A stretch of 64,000 nucleotides of DNA from Maribacter thermophilus (lineage in GTDB: Bacteria > Bacteroidota > Bacteroidia > Flavobacteriales > Flavobacteriaceae), in NCBI RefSeq assembly GCF_001020565.1, contig NZ_LDAS01000001.1, positions 2,752,520 to 2,816,519 on the forward strand, written 5' to 3'. The notes under the pieces are model-generated. The model saw nothing but the letters and a program-made list of their open reading frames with translations, was not told where the DNA came from and ran no database searches. Positions 45,796 to 54,282 of this stretch are shown here, piece by piece; positions within the stretch are counted from its first letter, which is position 1, and each line of letters begins with the position of its first letter. The translations under genes and the position numbers were made by a program.

Positions 45796-46380
45796 TTACC
45801 GGTAGAAATTCATTTCGTCCATATATTTCCATACGGCAAATGGCAATAAGGGTCTAACATTTTTTCCATTTTTATGCTCCCTTCGAATAAAAGTGGAGGA
45901 TATTTCCATAATGGGGGCATTTACCCGATGAACAGATGGATGTTCTTTAAATTGATGGTCTATTTCCCCTTTTGAGATCCTAGGATACACATATATTTCA
46001 TAATCCTCCAAAATGGCCTTATAATTTTTCCATTTATGAAAGCCCTTTAGGTTGTCTTCGCCCATGATAAGACAAAACTGATGTCCCGTGGGATATTTCT
46101 CTGCCAAATGAACCAAGGTATTTATGGTGTAGTTGGGCTGTGGTAAATTAAACTCTATATTGGACGGTTTCAATTTTGGATAATCTTCGGTAGCTTCCAG
46201 CACCATTTGATAGCGATGATGGTTGTCCAAAAGCGTTTTCTTGGTCTTAAAAGGACTTTGTGGGGTTACTACGAACCAAACCTCATCCAGTTCCGAAAAC
46301 TCCACCATATGGTTCGAAATCACCAAATGACCAATGTGAATAGGATTAAAAGTACCAAAGTAAAGTCCTACCTTTTTCAT
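45796..46380 (-). CDS. nadD: Nicotinate-nucleotide adenylyltransferase
   Basis: 194 residues with the nucleotidyltransferase motif GTFNPIHIGH at 9-18 and the C-terminal ISSTFIRR motif near 160-167. It makes deamido-NAD from nicotinate mononucleotide and ATP. It lies 47 bp after gmk, third in a yicC-gmk-nadD operon. Confidence 0.95.
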   Translation of the reverse strand: MKKVGLYFGTFNPIHIGHLVISNHMVEFSELDEVWFVVTPQSPFKTKKTLLDNHHRYQMVLEATEDYPKLKPSNIEFNLPQPNYTINTLVHLAEKYPTGHQFCLIMGEDNLKGFHKWKNYKAILEDYEIYVYPRISKGEIDHQFKEHPSVHRVNAPIMEISSTFIRREHKNGKNVRPLLPFAVWKYMDEMNFYR

Positions 46381-46427
46381 CTATCTATTCTCAATTATAC
46401 TTCTAATATCAAAAAAGAACATAAAAG

Positions 46428-47015
46428 CTAGTCTTCCTTAATGTCGGCCCCTACAAAATCGGCCACCAATTTTTCCGCTTCCTTTAAGGCCACATCCAGA
46501 TCATAATTTTTTATGACCTTATCAAATTGGGGCGCGGTAGCCAATTCTACCGATGCTTTTGCAATACGCATATTAATTTTATCGTCACTTTCGGTACTTC
46601 TCTTTTTAAGCCTGATCTTTAGCTCGTCTACACTTGGGGGCTTTACAAATACCGCTAGTGTCCGTTCCGGGAATTTTCTTTTTATTCGTAAACCTCCAGC
46701 TACATCAATATCGAATATCACATTCTTTCCTTGGGCCCATAAACGTTCTACCTCACTCTTCAAAGTTCCATAAAAATTATCGCGATACACTTCTTCCCAC
46801 TCTAAAAAGTCATCGTTCTTTATGTGATTCTTAAACTCTGAAACCGACATGAAGTAATAATGTTCCTTGTTCTTTTCCTTTCCTCTTCTAGGTCTAGAGG
46901 TTGCGGAAACCGAAAACGCCAAGTTCAATTCCGGACGCTGTAGCAAATGCCTGACTATTGTAGTTTTACCACTCCCTGAAGGAGCCGAAAAAATGATGAG
47001 TTTTCCTCCTTCCAT
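46428..47015 (-). CDS. gmk: Guanylate kinase
   Basis: 195 residues with P-loop APSGSGKTT (11-19) and the GMP-binding SRPRRGKEKNKEHYYF (about 41-56). It phosphorylates GMP to GDP. It overlaps yicC by one base (end of yicC at 47015) and precedes nadD. Confidence 0.96.
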   Translation of the reverse strand: MEGGKLIIFSAPSGSGKTTIVRHLLQRPELNLAFSVSATSRPRRGKEKNKEHYYFMSVSEFKNHIKNDDFLEWEEVYRDNFYGTLKSEVERLWAQGKNVIFDIDVAGGLRIKRKFPERTLAVFVKPPSVDELKIRLKKRSTESDDKINMRIAKASVELATAPQFDKVIKNYDLDVALKEAEKLVADFVGADIKED

Positions 47016-47872
47016 TACAACACGTTTAACATTTGTTCCTTTATTTTTTCAAGTTCGTCCTTCATCTGGACCACTAACTGCTGCATTGGCGCATAATTGG
47101 CCTTGGATCCAATGGTGTTGATCTCCCTACCTATTTCCTGTGAAATAAAACCTAGTTTTTTACCATTACTATCGTTGGATTTCAGTGTTTTTTCAAAATA
47201 GTCCAAATGATTGGCCAAACGTACTTTTTCTTCGGTAATGTCGTATTTCTCCAAATAATAGATAAGTTCTTGTTCAAACCTATTGGCATCGACCTCTACT
47301 TTTAGGTCTTGTACGGCCCTTTCTAAACGTTCCCTGATACTAGCTTGCCTTTCTGGGTCCATTGCCAAGACTTGCTGTAATAAATCTTTTAAAACCTGTA
47401 TTCGTTCTAAAAAATCCTTTTCTAGAACATTGCCTTCTTCAGTTCTAAATTTATTTATTTCCTCCAACGCACCGTTCAAGGCCTCCAATATTGCCTTATA
47501 CTCTTGCTCATCTATATCTTCCTTGTCGGTCCGCATGGCATCGGGCAAACGCAAGGCCATTTCCATTAGCTGAATATCGGTGCCCTCGGCAATAGATTTT
47601 AACTGCTCCATATATTGCCTTACTACAGTTTCATTGACTTGTGCCGAGGTATCGTCACCGGTAATCTCAATGTACAGGTTAAAATCAACTTTGCCCCTTT
47701 GTAGCGAATTGGCAATACGTTTTCTTATTTCAAGTTCTTTTTCACGGTAAGCTGAAGGCATGCGGGCGTTCAAATCTATACTCTTACTGTTGAGCGATTT
47801 TATTTCTACCGTAATTTTTTTAGTTGGAAGCTGAACTACGTACTTCCCGAATCCAGTCATGGATTGAATCAT
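47015..47872 (-). CDS. yicC: YicC-family endoribonuclease-like protein
   Basis: 285 residues: N-terminal YicC region (MIQSMTGFGKYVV, then KSLNSKSIDLNARMP) and C-terminal DUF1732 (about 200-285, EQELIYYLEKYDITEEKVRL). E. coli YicC acts as a ribonuclease on small RNAs; the same is inferred here. A TACCTTTG -7 box (47894-47901, minus) lies 21 bp upstream. Confidence 0.94.
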   Translation of the reverse strand: MIQSMTGFGKYVVQLPTKKITVEIKSLNSKSIDLNARMPSAYREKELEIRKRIANSLQRGKVDFNLYIEITGDDTSAQVNETVVRQYMEQLKSIAEGTDIQLMEMALRLPDAMRTDKEDIDEQEYKAILEALNGALEEINKFRTEEGNVLEKDFLERIQVLKDLLQQVLAMDPERQASIRERLERAVQDLKVEVDANRFEQELIYYLEKYDITEEKVRLANHLDYFEKTLKSNDSNGKKLGFISQEIGREINTIGSKANYAPMQQLVVQMKDELEKIKEQMLNVL

Positions 47873-47893
47873 AGAATGAATTTAGATTTCTGG

Positions 47894-47901
47894 CAAAGGT
47901 A
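47894..47901 (-). promoter_or_regulatory. Candidate -7 element of yicC-gmk-nadD (TACCTTTG)
   Basis: On the minus strand TACCTTTG matches TAnnTTTG, 21 bp before the yicC ATG; it separates this operon from the DUF1080 operon that runs in the same direction upstream. Confidence 0.5.
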
Positions 47902-47928
47902 ATTGTTTTGCCCATTACCGGGCATGTC

Positions 47929-48750
47929 TTATAACTCTCTTACCCAAATATTTCGATAACTTACACGACTATCGTCTCTATGATCTTGTAGACGCAGCGG
48001 TCCTTTACCATGCGCAGGGTTCTTGGGCCATCCTATATAAGGGGTGGTACCTTTTATCTCTACATGATCCTGAACCAGAACACCATTATGTATCACCGTT
48101 ATGGTTCCCGACTTTATCTTTTCTCCTTGATCATTAAATTCAGGGGCATGGTATATAATATCGTAGGTATTCCATTCACCTGTTGGTACCGATGCCATGG
48201 CCAAAGGCACATGCTGCTTATAAATAGAAGCTACTTGCCCATTTACATAGGTAGGATTATCATTTTGATCCAACACCTGAACCTCGTATATTCCATTTAA
48301 AAAGACACCACTATTGGCCCTATGCTGTCCTTCCTCTTGAACCGGCAATGGTGACTTCCACTCTATATGTAATTGAATATCGCCAAAATTCTGTTTGGTC
48401 TGAATATCGCCGGTTTTATCCTTTACCGTCATACTACCATCATCGTTCAAATGCCATTTGGCCGCTGTACTATCTATGCTAGAAATCCATTGATCCAAAT
48501 TGGAGCCATCGAACAATACTATGGCATCGCTAGGCACTCCGTTTTGCGAAGTAGGATGAACTATAGGCACCTTTGGCTCATAAAACTCGGTTTCTTCAGG
48601 TTTTGTAGGTTCTGTGCCATTATACTCTTCATGCACAATGACCTTACTACCTACTTCTTTTTTTTCTTCCTTGATTTCCTCTTTTACCTTTTCTTGACAA
48701 GAGGCAAGTAATAATGCTATCAATGAGATAGCCATGTAATTATTTTTCAT
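47929..48750 (-). CDS. DUF1080 (3-keto-disaccharide hydrolase family) lipoprotein A
   Basis: 273 residues: lipobox LASC (Cys18), a Lys/Glu-rich linker (about 20-65), then a jelly-roll DUF1080/PF06439 domain (about 75-273; DAIVLFDGSNLDQWISS; HRANSGVFLNG; PAHGKGPLRLQDH). Family members act on 3-keto-glycosides or bind carbohydrate. It is the last of a three-gene operon with a second DUF1080 and a TIM-barrel gene. The acidic residues after the lipid Cys suggest surface or outer-membrane location, which is inference. Confidence 0.9.
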   Translation of the reverse strand: MKNNYMAISLIALLLASCQEKVKEEIKEEKKEVGSKVIVHEEYNGTEPTKPEETEFYEPKVPIVHPTSQNGVPSDAIVLFDGSNLDQWISSIDSTAAKWHLNDDGSMTVKDKTGDIQTKQNFGDIQLHIEWKSPLPVQEEGQHRANSGVFLNGIYEVQVLDQNDNPTYVNGQVASIYKQHVPLAMASVPTGEWNTYDIIYHAPEFNDQGEKIKSGTITVIHNGVLVQDHVEIKGTTPYIGWPKNPAHGKGPLRLQDHRDDSRVSYRNIWVREL

Positions 48751-48779
48751 GTTCGGTTGGCTTGGTTCAATACAGATGT

Positions 48780-49535
48780 CTACAGTTCTTTTACTTTTAT
48801 ATTCTTAAAGGCAACTTCATTACCATGGTCTTGCAAGGCGAATTTTCCTGTAGTGTATTTAGCAAAATGTTCCCAATCGGCAAATTTCGATTTTGAAACC
48901 ATTTCTCCCCATTCAGGATCGTTCACAGAAAATTTAACTATTTCAACTCCGTTCAATACTACGTTGCCCTCATTTGTTTTATGATTTACGCTAAAGACCA
49001 TCGTATTCCATTCTCCAACAGGCTTTGTAACATCTTTTGATGGCGACACCATATCGTACAGGGCGCCCGCCTGGTGGCTGGTTCCATTCTTTCCATCTGG
49101 ATGTTTATCGTTGTCCAACACCTGAATTTCGGGTCCTGTTAAATAAGGTTGAGACAAATCGGGAGATTCTTTAACGCCCCACATGACACCACTGTTACCT
49201 GCTTCTGAAATGCGCCAATCCAACGAAAGCACAAAATCTGTATATTCAGTATCTGAAACCAGATTAAATTGCTCTCCATCTTTTCGCTCCTTTGGCGGAT
49301 AAAAAACCATGGCGCCATCCTCTATCTTCCAGTTTTCAGAAACACCCTCTTTAAGATACTCATGCCAACCATTAAAAGATTTGCCATCAAAAAGCATGGT
49401 CCATTCATCTTCGGCGGACGGCATTTTTTGTTCAGAAACCGTTTCTGGCGCTTTCTCGGCGCCCGCCTCTTTTTGTTTTTCTTTACAACCAATTACCAAG
49501 AGGGCTAGCATGGCTGCCGTTACTACGTTTTTCAT
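48780..49535 (-). CDS. DUF1080 (3-keto-disaccharide hydrolase family) lipoprotein B
   Basis: 251 residues, lipobox VIGC (Cys17), short linker, then a DUF1080 domain (about 45-251; WTMLFDGKSFNGWHEY; GNSGVMWGVKE; KFALQDHGNEVAFKNIKV). It differs clearly from the neighbour A, so the two may split tasks, for example different glycosides. It lies 15 bp after the TIM-barrel gene and 29 bp before A. Confidence 0.9.
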   Translation of the reverse strand: MKNVVTAAMLALLVIGCKEKQKEAGAEKAPETVSEQKMPSAEDEWTMLFDGKSFNGWHEYLKEGVSENWKIEDGAMVFYPPKERKDGEQFNLVSDTEYTDFVLSLDWRISEAGNSGVMWGVKESPDLSQPYLTGPEIQVLDNDKHPDGKNGTSHQAGALYDMVSPSKDVTKPVGEWNTMVFSVNHKTNEGNVVLNGVEIVKFSVNDPEWGEMVSKSKFADWEHFAKYTTGKFALQDHGNEVAFKNIKVKEL

Positions 49536-49550
49536 GTATCTGTGATTTGA

Positions 49551-50603
49551 TTAAATTCCCAACATTTTCTTAAGCATCTCTTTGTCTATTTCCGCACCGG
49601 CAAAATCATCAAAGGTCTTTTCGGTAGCCTCTATGATGTGATCTTTAATAAAGACAGCTCCTTCCCTAGCACCTTGTTCCGGGCTTTTTATACAACATTC
49701 CCATTCCATTACCGCCCAAACATCACAACCATATTGGGTTAATTTGGAAAAGATGGTTTTAAAATCTATTTGCCCATCCCCCAAAGAACGGTATCGGCCG
49801 GCACGGTTGCCCCAATCGTTGTATCCTCCAAAAGCGCCCTTTTTTCCCGTAGGGTTGAATTCGGAATCCTTGACATGGAAAGACTTTATAAACTCGTGGT
49901 AGAAATCTATATACTCTATATAATCTAATTGTTGCAGAACAAAATGACTTGGATCATAGAGTATATTTACTCTTTTATGGTTATTTGTAGCCTCTAAAAA
50001 GCGTTCAAAAGTATCACCATCGTGCAAATCCTCTCCTGGGTGAATTTCATAACAAACATCAACACCTTCCTTATCAAAGTGGTTTAATATCGGCATCCAT
50101 CTTTTGGCAAGTTCCTCAAAGCCCATCTCCACCAATCCGGCAGGTCTTTGAGGCCATGGGTGCATGGTATGCCATAACAATGAACCAGAAAAAGTAGCAT
50201 GTGACGACAGTCCAAGTCTTCTACTTGCCGTTGCTGCCTTCTTGACGGTTTCTACCGCCCATTCTGTTCTTGCCTTAGGGTTGTTGTGAACACTTTTTGG
50301 AGCAAAGGAATCGAACATTAAATCATATGCTGGGTGTACCGCTACCAATTGCCCTTGCAAATGCGTGGACAATTCGGTTATCTCAAGCCCATAAGAGTTG
50401 ATCTTACCTTTTAGCTCATCGCAATATACTTGGCTCTCGGCTGCCTTGTCCAAATCGATCAAAAAACTTTCCCATGTAGGAATTTGAATTCCTTTATACC
50501 CTAAATCCGATGCCCATTTACATAATCCGTCCAAGCTATTGAATGGTGGTTTACTATCAACAAATTGCGCTAAAAATACTCCCGGTCCCTTAATTGTTTT
50601 CAT
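49551..50603 (-). CDS. Cytosolic sugar isomerase/epimerase (AP-endonuclease-2-like TIM barrel)
   Basis: 350 residues without signal peptide, TIM barrel of the xylose-isomerase-like/AP_endonuc_2 family; likely metal ligands in CYEIHPGED, ILYDPSHF, KSFHVKDSEF and AVMEWECC. It heads the operon with two DUF1080 genes and is divergent from GMC oxidoreductase 1. A role in rearranging keto-sugars is inferred from context and family. Confidence 0.88.
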   Translation of the reverse strand: MKTIKGPGVFLAQFVDSKPPFNSLDGLCKWASDLGYKGIQIPTWESFLIDLDKAAESQVYCDELKGKINSYGLEITELSTHLQGQLVAVHPAYDLMFDSFAPKSVHNNPKARTEWAVETVKKAATASRRLGLSSHATFSGSLLWHTMHPWPQRPAGLVEMGFEELAKRWMPILNHFDKEGVDVCYEIHPGEDLHDGDTFERFLEATNNHKRVNILYDPSHFVLQQLDYIEYIDFYHEFIKSFHVKDSEFNPTGKKGAFGGYNDWGNRAGRYRSLGDGQIDFKTIFSKLTQYGCDVWAVMEWECCIKSPEQGAREGAVFIKDHIIEATEKTFDDFAGAEIDKEMLKKMLGI

Positions 50604-50640
50604 GCTTAAATTACTATCTATTATTATATGTTGTTGTTAA

Positions 50641-50733
50641 TCTGCCAATTATAAATATGTGAATAAACACTATATTTAGAGAAATATTTACGTATTTCTT
50701 TATTTGTCTGCCGACAATTTATAAATATAGGAA
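50641..50733. promoter_or_regulatory. Imperfect direct repeats and palindromes between the divergent TIM-barrel and GMC genes
   Basis: TCTGCC followed by AATT(T)ATAAATAT and then GTGAA/AGGAA occurs at 50641-50662 and again at 50707-50732, 66 bp apart. Between them lies an inverted repeat AGAAATA-N6-TATTTCT (50680-50699), and TTGTC-N4-GACAA overlaps the second copy (50704-50717). These look like regulator sites controlling the divergent pair; the regulator is not in the window. Confidence 0.4.
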
Positions 50734-50763
50734 ATACCATCAGAAAAAGATAAAATTTTAAGG

Positions 50764-52467
50764 ATGAATCAGAATGAAACATACGATGCCATTGTAGTGG
50801 GTACAGGAATTAGTGGAGGCTGGGCGGCCAAAGAACTTACCGAAAACGGACTAAAGACCCTCGTATTGGAACGTGGACCTATGGTTACCCACATCAAAGA
50901 TTACCCCACTATGAACGATGACCCTTGGGATTACCCTAATAAAGGAGAACTATCTAAAGAAGATAAAAAGAAATACCATGTACAAAGCCGCGTTATATGG
51001 GCGCCAAAAGATGACAACAAGCATTTTTTTGTTAACGACCTAGAGCATCCCTATGTGGAGACCAAGCGTTTTGATTGGATCCGCGGTTACCAAGTCGGTG
51101 GACGATCCCTTACATGGGGCCGTCAAAGTTACCGTTGGAGCGATATTGATTTTGAAGCGAACAAAAAAGAATCCATAGGTGTAGATTGGCCCGTTAGGTA
51201 CAAAGATATTTCGCCCTGGTACGACAAAGTAGAGGAATATATCGGTGTTAGTGGCGAAAACCTTGGCCTTAAACAACTACCAGACGGCAAGTACCAACCT
51301 GCAATGAAACTTAATTGTGTAGAGGAAGATTTTAAAAAAATTACCGCCGAAAAATTTGATGATGGCCGATTGGTTACTATTGGCAGAACGGCCCATATTA
51401 CAGATCCAAACGCAAATATAGAAGGTCGGGGAACCTGTCAAAACCGCGACCGATGTTCTAGAGGTTGCCCTTTCGGAGGATATTTTAGCAGTAACTCATC
51501 TACGCTACCCGCAGCGGAACGCACCGGAAACATGACCTTAAGACCTAACTCTATTGTTTATGAAGTTATTTATGACGACACAACAAAAAAAGCTACAGGA
51601 GTAAAGATAATAGACGCAGAAACACATGAAAAACTTGAGTTTAAGGCAAAAGTGATATTTCTATGTGCATCTGCCATGGCCTCGGTCGGTATTCTATTAC
51701 AATCAAAATCAGAACGTTTTCCAAACGGCCTCGGCAATGATTCCGATGCCTTGGGAAGAGGCATTATGGACCATCATTATAAATTAGGGGCCACGGCAAA
51801 AGTAGATGGCTATTTAGAAAAATACTATAAGGGCCGAAGAGCCAATGGGTTCTATATTCCTAGATTTGTAAACCTCGACGAGAAGACAAAAAGAGAAGAA
51901 TACCTTAGGGGCTTTGGCTACCAAGGTACGGCAAGTCGCCAAGATTGGTCCGAATCGGTGGCAGAACTTGGTTATGGCAAAGGCCTGAAAGAAGAAATTT
52001 TAAGACCCGGAAAATGGCAAATTGGCGTCACCGGTTTTGGAGAGTTCTTACCGTATGATGATAACAGGGTTACTTTGAGCAAGACCGAAAAAGACAAATG
52101 GGGTCTTCCCCAGTTAGATTTTGACGTAGAGTTCAAAGAGAACGAATACAACATGCGAAAAGACATTAAAAAAGAAATCGTAAAAATGTTCAAAGCAGCC
52201 GGGTTTAAGGATGTTCAACCATATGAAGAATCTAATGGACCAGGGTTGGGAATTCATGAAATGGGTGGTGCCCGCATGGGCCATAGCCCAAAAACCTCTA
52301 TCGTAAACAAACATAACCAAATACATACCGTACCCAATGTGTATGTTACCGATGGTGCCTTTATGTCTTCTTCTAGCTGTGTAAACCCATCATTGACCTA
52401 TATGGCGTTTACAGCCAGAGCTGCAAACCATGCCGCAAATGAGTTAAAAGCAGGCAAGTTCTCTTAA
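50764..52467 (+). CDS. GMC-family oxidoreductase 1 (FAD-dependent sugar dehydrogenase-like)
   Basis: 567 residues. FAD-binding GTGISG at 13-18; a Cys cluster at C225, C231 and C235 (TCQNRDRCSRGCPFGG), as in FAD-dependent glucose/gluconate dehydrogenases where such Cys bind a 3Fe-4S cluster; catalytic-region HEMGGARMG and SSSCVNPSLTYM near the end. It is a close paralogue of the enzyme at 57150. It has no signal peptide, and no subunit 3 gene follows. In this family the catalytic subunit is exported by riding on a Tat-signal small subunit, so it may use that of the second module. Substrate likely a sugar or glycoside, oxidised at C3 or C1. Confidence 0.9.
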   Translation: MNQNETYDAIVVGTGISGGWAAKELTENGLKTLVLERGPMVTHIKDYPTMNDDPWDYPNKGELSKEDKKKYHVQSRVIWAPKDDNKHFFVNDLEHPYVETKRFDWIRGYQVGGRSLTWGRQSYRWSDIDFEANKKESIGVDWPVRYKDISPWYDKVEEYIGVSGENLGLKQLPDGKYQPAMKLNCVEEDFKKITAEKFDDGRLVTIGRTAHITDPNANIEGRGTCQNRDRCSRGCPFGGYFSSNSSTLPAAERTGNMTLRPNSIVYEVIYDDTTKKATGVKIIDAETHEKLEFKAKVIFLCASAMASVGILLQSKSERFPNGLGNDSDALGRGIMDHHYKLGATAKVDGYLEKYYKGRRANGFYIPRFVNLDEKTKREEYLRGFGYQGTASRQDWSESVAELGYGKGLKEEILRPGKWQIGVTGFGEFLPYDDNRVTLSKTEKDKWGLPQLDFDVEFKENEYNMRKDIKKEIVKMFKAAGFKDVQPYEESNGPGLGIHEMGGARMGHSPKTSIVNKHNQIHTVPNVYVTDGAFMSSSSCVNPSLTYMAFTARAANHAANELKAGKFS

Positions 52468-52476
52468 CAAGAGAAC
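52458..52476 (+). terminator. Hairpin over the GMC 1 stop codon
   Basis: GTTCTCTT-AAC-AAGAGAAC, perfect 8-base arms with the TAA stop at the loop. No T-run follows, so it may only stabilise the mRNA 3' end. Confidence 0.35.
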
Positions 52477-52580
52477 GATAAAACGTTATTAGATTAAAAA
52501 ATATCGATTTAATTATAATGGAAGTTTTGAATTTTCTTTTTTTTGAAAGTAAATTACACGCGTTGTAAACACTAACTTTT

Positions 52581-53039
52581 ATGGAAAATACTTCGGCAAG
52601 AAACATGTGGGGAGATTATTTGGACAAACATCTGGAAGATGCATTCCACGAAGCCCCCAAGACCATGCATTTTTATGATAACGAACAAGATGCCAACAAT
52701 TGTGCCGATTTAACGAAGAAAGGTATTAAAGGGGCCTTTTCCAGTTCTTTATTGGGCATACAGCACAGAAAAGAGAAATTGCCCAAAATAGGAGACTTTA
52801 TAGTAATTACAAATTGGGAGGGAGAAGCACAATGTATCATTCAATTAACATCGGTAACATTACGCCCTTACTTTAATATTGACGAGTTATATGCCGAAAA
52901 GGAAGGTGAAGGGGACAAAAGTCTTGCCTATTGGAAAAAAGCCCACTGGGCCTACTTTACTAGAGAACTGGCTTCTTTTGGGCGTGAACCAAGGGACAGT
53001 ATGATCGTCGTTTGCCAAGAATTTAAAAAGGTATTTTAA
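52581..53039 (+). CDS. ASCH-domain protein
   Basis: 152 residues with an ASCH domain over most of the length (FSSSLLGIQHRKEKLPKIGDFIVITNWEGEAQCIIQL; YWKKAHWAYFTRELASFG). ASCH proteins are small RNA-binding-like beta-barrel proteins; some are nucleoside amidohydrolases. It is separated from the GMC gene by 113 bp and ends at a bidirectional terminator, so it is probably not part of the sugar pathway. Confidence 0.88.
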   Translation: MENTSARNMWGDYLDKHLEDAFHEAPKTMHFYDNEQDANNCADLTKKGIKGAFSSSLLGIQHRKEKLPKIGDFIVITNWEGEAQCIIQLTSVTLRPYFNIDELYAEKEGEGDKSLAYWKKAHWAYFTRELASFGREPRDSMIVVCQEFKKVF

Positions 53040-53043
53040 AATA

Positions 53044-53074
53044 AAAAAAGGGGCGTTTAAAACGCCCCTTTTTT
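53044..53074. terminator. Bidirectional terminator between ASCH and Gfo/Idh/MocA genes
   Basis: GGGGCGTTT / AAACGCCCC stem flanked by A-run and T-run; serves both convergent genes. Confidence 0.93.
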
Positions 53075-53093
53075 ATTCTTGTGTTGTGTGACC

Positions 53094-54233
53094 TTAGTCT
53101 TCCAAGGAGACCCATGTATTACCGTTCTTATTGGATTCTACGGTAGATACAATAAAGTCCATACCCCTTACACCATCAACAATGGTCGGAAACTCGCCAT
53201 CATTGTATTTTTCTCCCCTTATAGCACGTGCCGCGCCTAAGTAAATATTGGCCATGGAATCAAAAATACCTTCTGGGTGTCCTGCAGGTAACTTAGTACC
53301 GTCCAATGACAGTTCAGAGTTATAGGCATGGCCCGGTTTGTATATTTGTACCGGCTCGGTATCACTTAATTTATATAGAAAATTCGGATTTTCTTGCTCC
53401 CATCTAAAAGCCCCTTTTTCACCATAAATAGCAATTGCAAGGCCATTTTCCTCCCCTGTTGCTACTTGGCTACCACGAATAACCCCTTTGACGTGATCTC
53501 CCATTCTAATAAGCACGGTACCATCCACATCCATTTGGTTGTCATCATATAGGTAATTAAAATCGCAAAGAACAGATTTTACTTTTAATCCAGTGGTGTA
53601 TTCTACCATATTAAAGGCATGCACCCCTATATCTCCCATACAAGAACTAATACCTGCTTTTTTGGGATCTAGACGCCATACAGAACTGCGTTTATCCTTA
53701 TCATGGATTATTTCGTTTATCCAACCTTGATAGTAGCGCGCATCTACTTTATGGATCTTACCGATTTCACCTGCCTTTATCATTTCTCTCATCTGCCGTA
53801 CCATAGGATACCCGGTATAAGTATGCGTCAGAGCAAAAACGGCCCCTGATTTTTGTTGTGCCTCCAACAATATCTTTGCCTCTTCCAAAGTCGTGGTCAT
53901 AGGTTTTTCACATATCACGTGAAACCCATTGTCCAACAGTTTTTTGGCCATTGGAAAATGTAAAAAATTGGGAGTAAGAATAGAACATACTTGTATACGT
54001 TCGTCTTCCGGTAATTTTAGTTCTTCTTCTACAAGGGTATCAAAATCCTTATATATTCTATCTAAAGGAACATCTATCTCTTTGGCAAAAGCCAAATTCT
54101 TTTCATAATCAGGATTAAATACCGCTCCCGTTATCTGGTAATTATCGTTGATTTGTGAAGCTACCCTGTGCAAAACCCCGATAAGGGAATCTCCGCCCCC
54201 TCCTAATATTCCTAATCTAATCTTCTTTGGCAT
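53094..54233 (-). CDS. Gfo/Idh/MocA-family oxidoreductase
   Basis: 379 residues. N-terminal Rossmann fold GILGGGGDS (8-16), CEKPMTTT with catalytic-region Glu-Lys-Pro at 109-111, then the alpha/beta domain with GDIGVHAFNMVEY near 215-227. No signal peptide: cytosolic. Such enzymes use NAD(P) to oxidise or reduce sugars, including 3-keto-sugars. It is the last gene of a four-gene minus operon with a permease, a DinB protein and a TIM-barrel lipoprotein. Confidence 0.93.
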   Translation of the reverse strand: MPKKIRLGILGGGGDSLIGVLHRVASQINDNYQITGAVFNPDYEKNLAFAKEIDVPLDRIYKDFDTLVEEELKLPEDERIQVCSILTPNFLHFPMAKKLLDNGFHVICEKPMTTTLEEAKILLEAQQKSGAVFALTHTYTGYPMVRQMREMIKAGEIGKIHKVDARYYQGWINEIIHDKDKRSSVWRLDPKKAGISSCMGDIGVHAFNMVEYTTGLKVKSVLCDFNYLYDDNQMDVDGTVLIRMGDHVKGVIRGSQVATGEENGLAIAIYGEKGAFRWEQENPNFLYKLSDTEPVQIYKPGHAYNSELSLDGTKLPAGHPEGIFDSMANIYLGAARAIRGEKYNDGEFPTIVDGVRGMDFIVSTVESNKNGNTWVSLED

Positions 54234-54282
54234 GTTGTAATCTTATTTTTAAGTTTTATGAAGTTTTCAATTTATAAAAATT

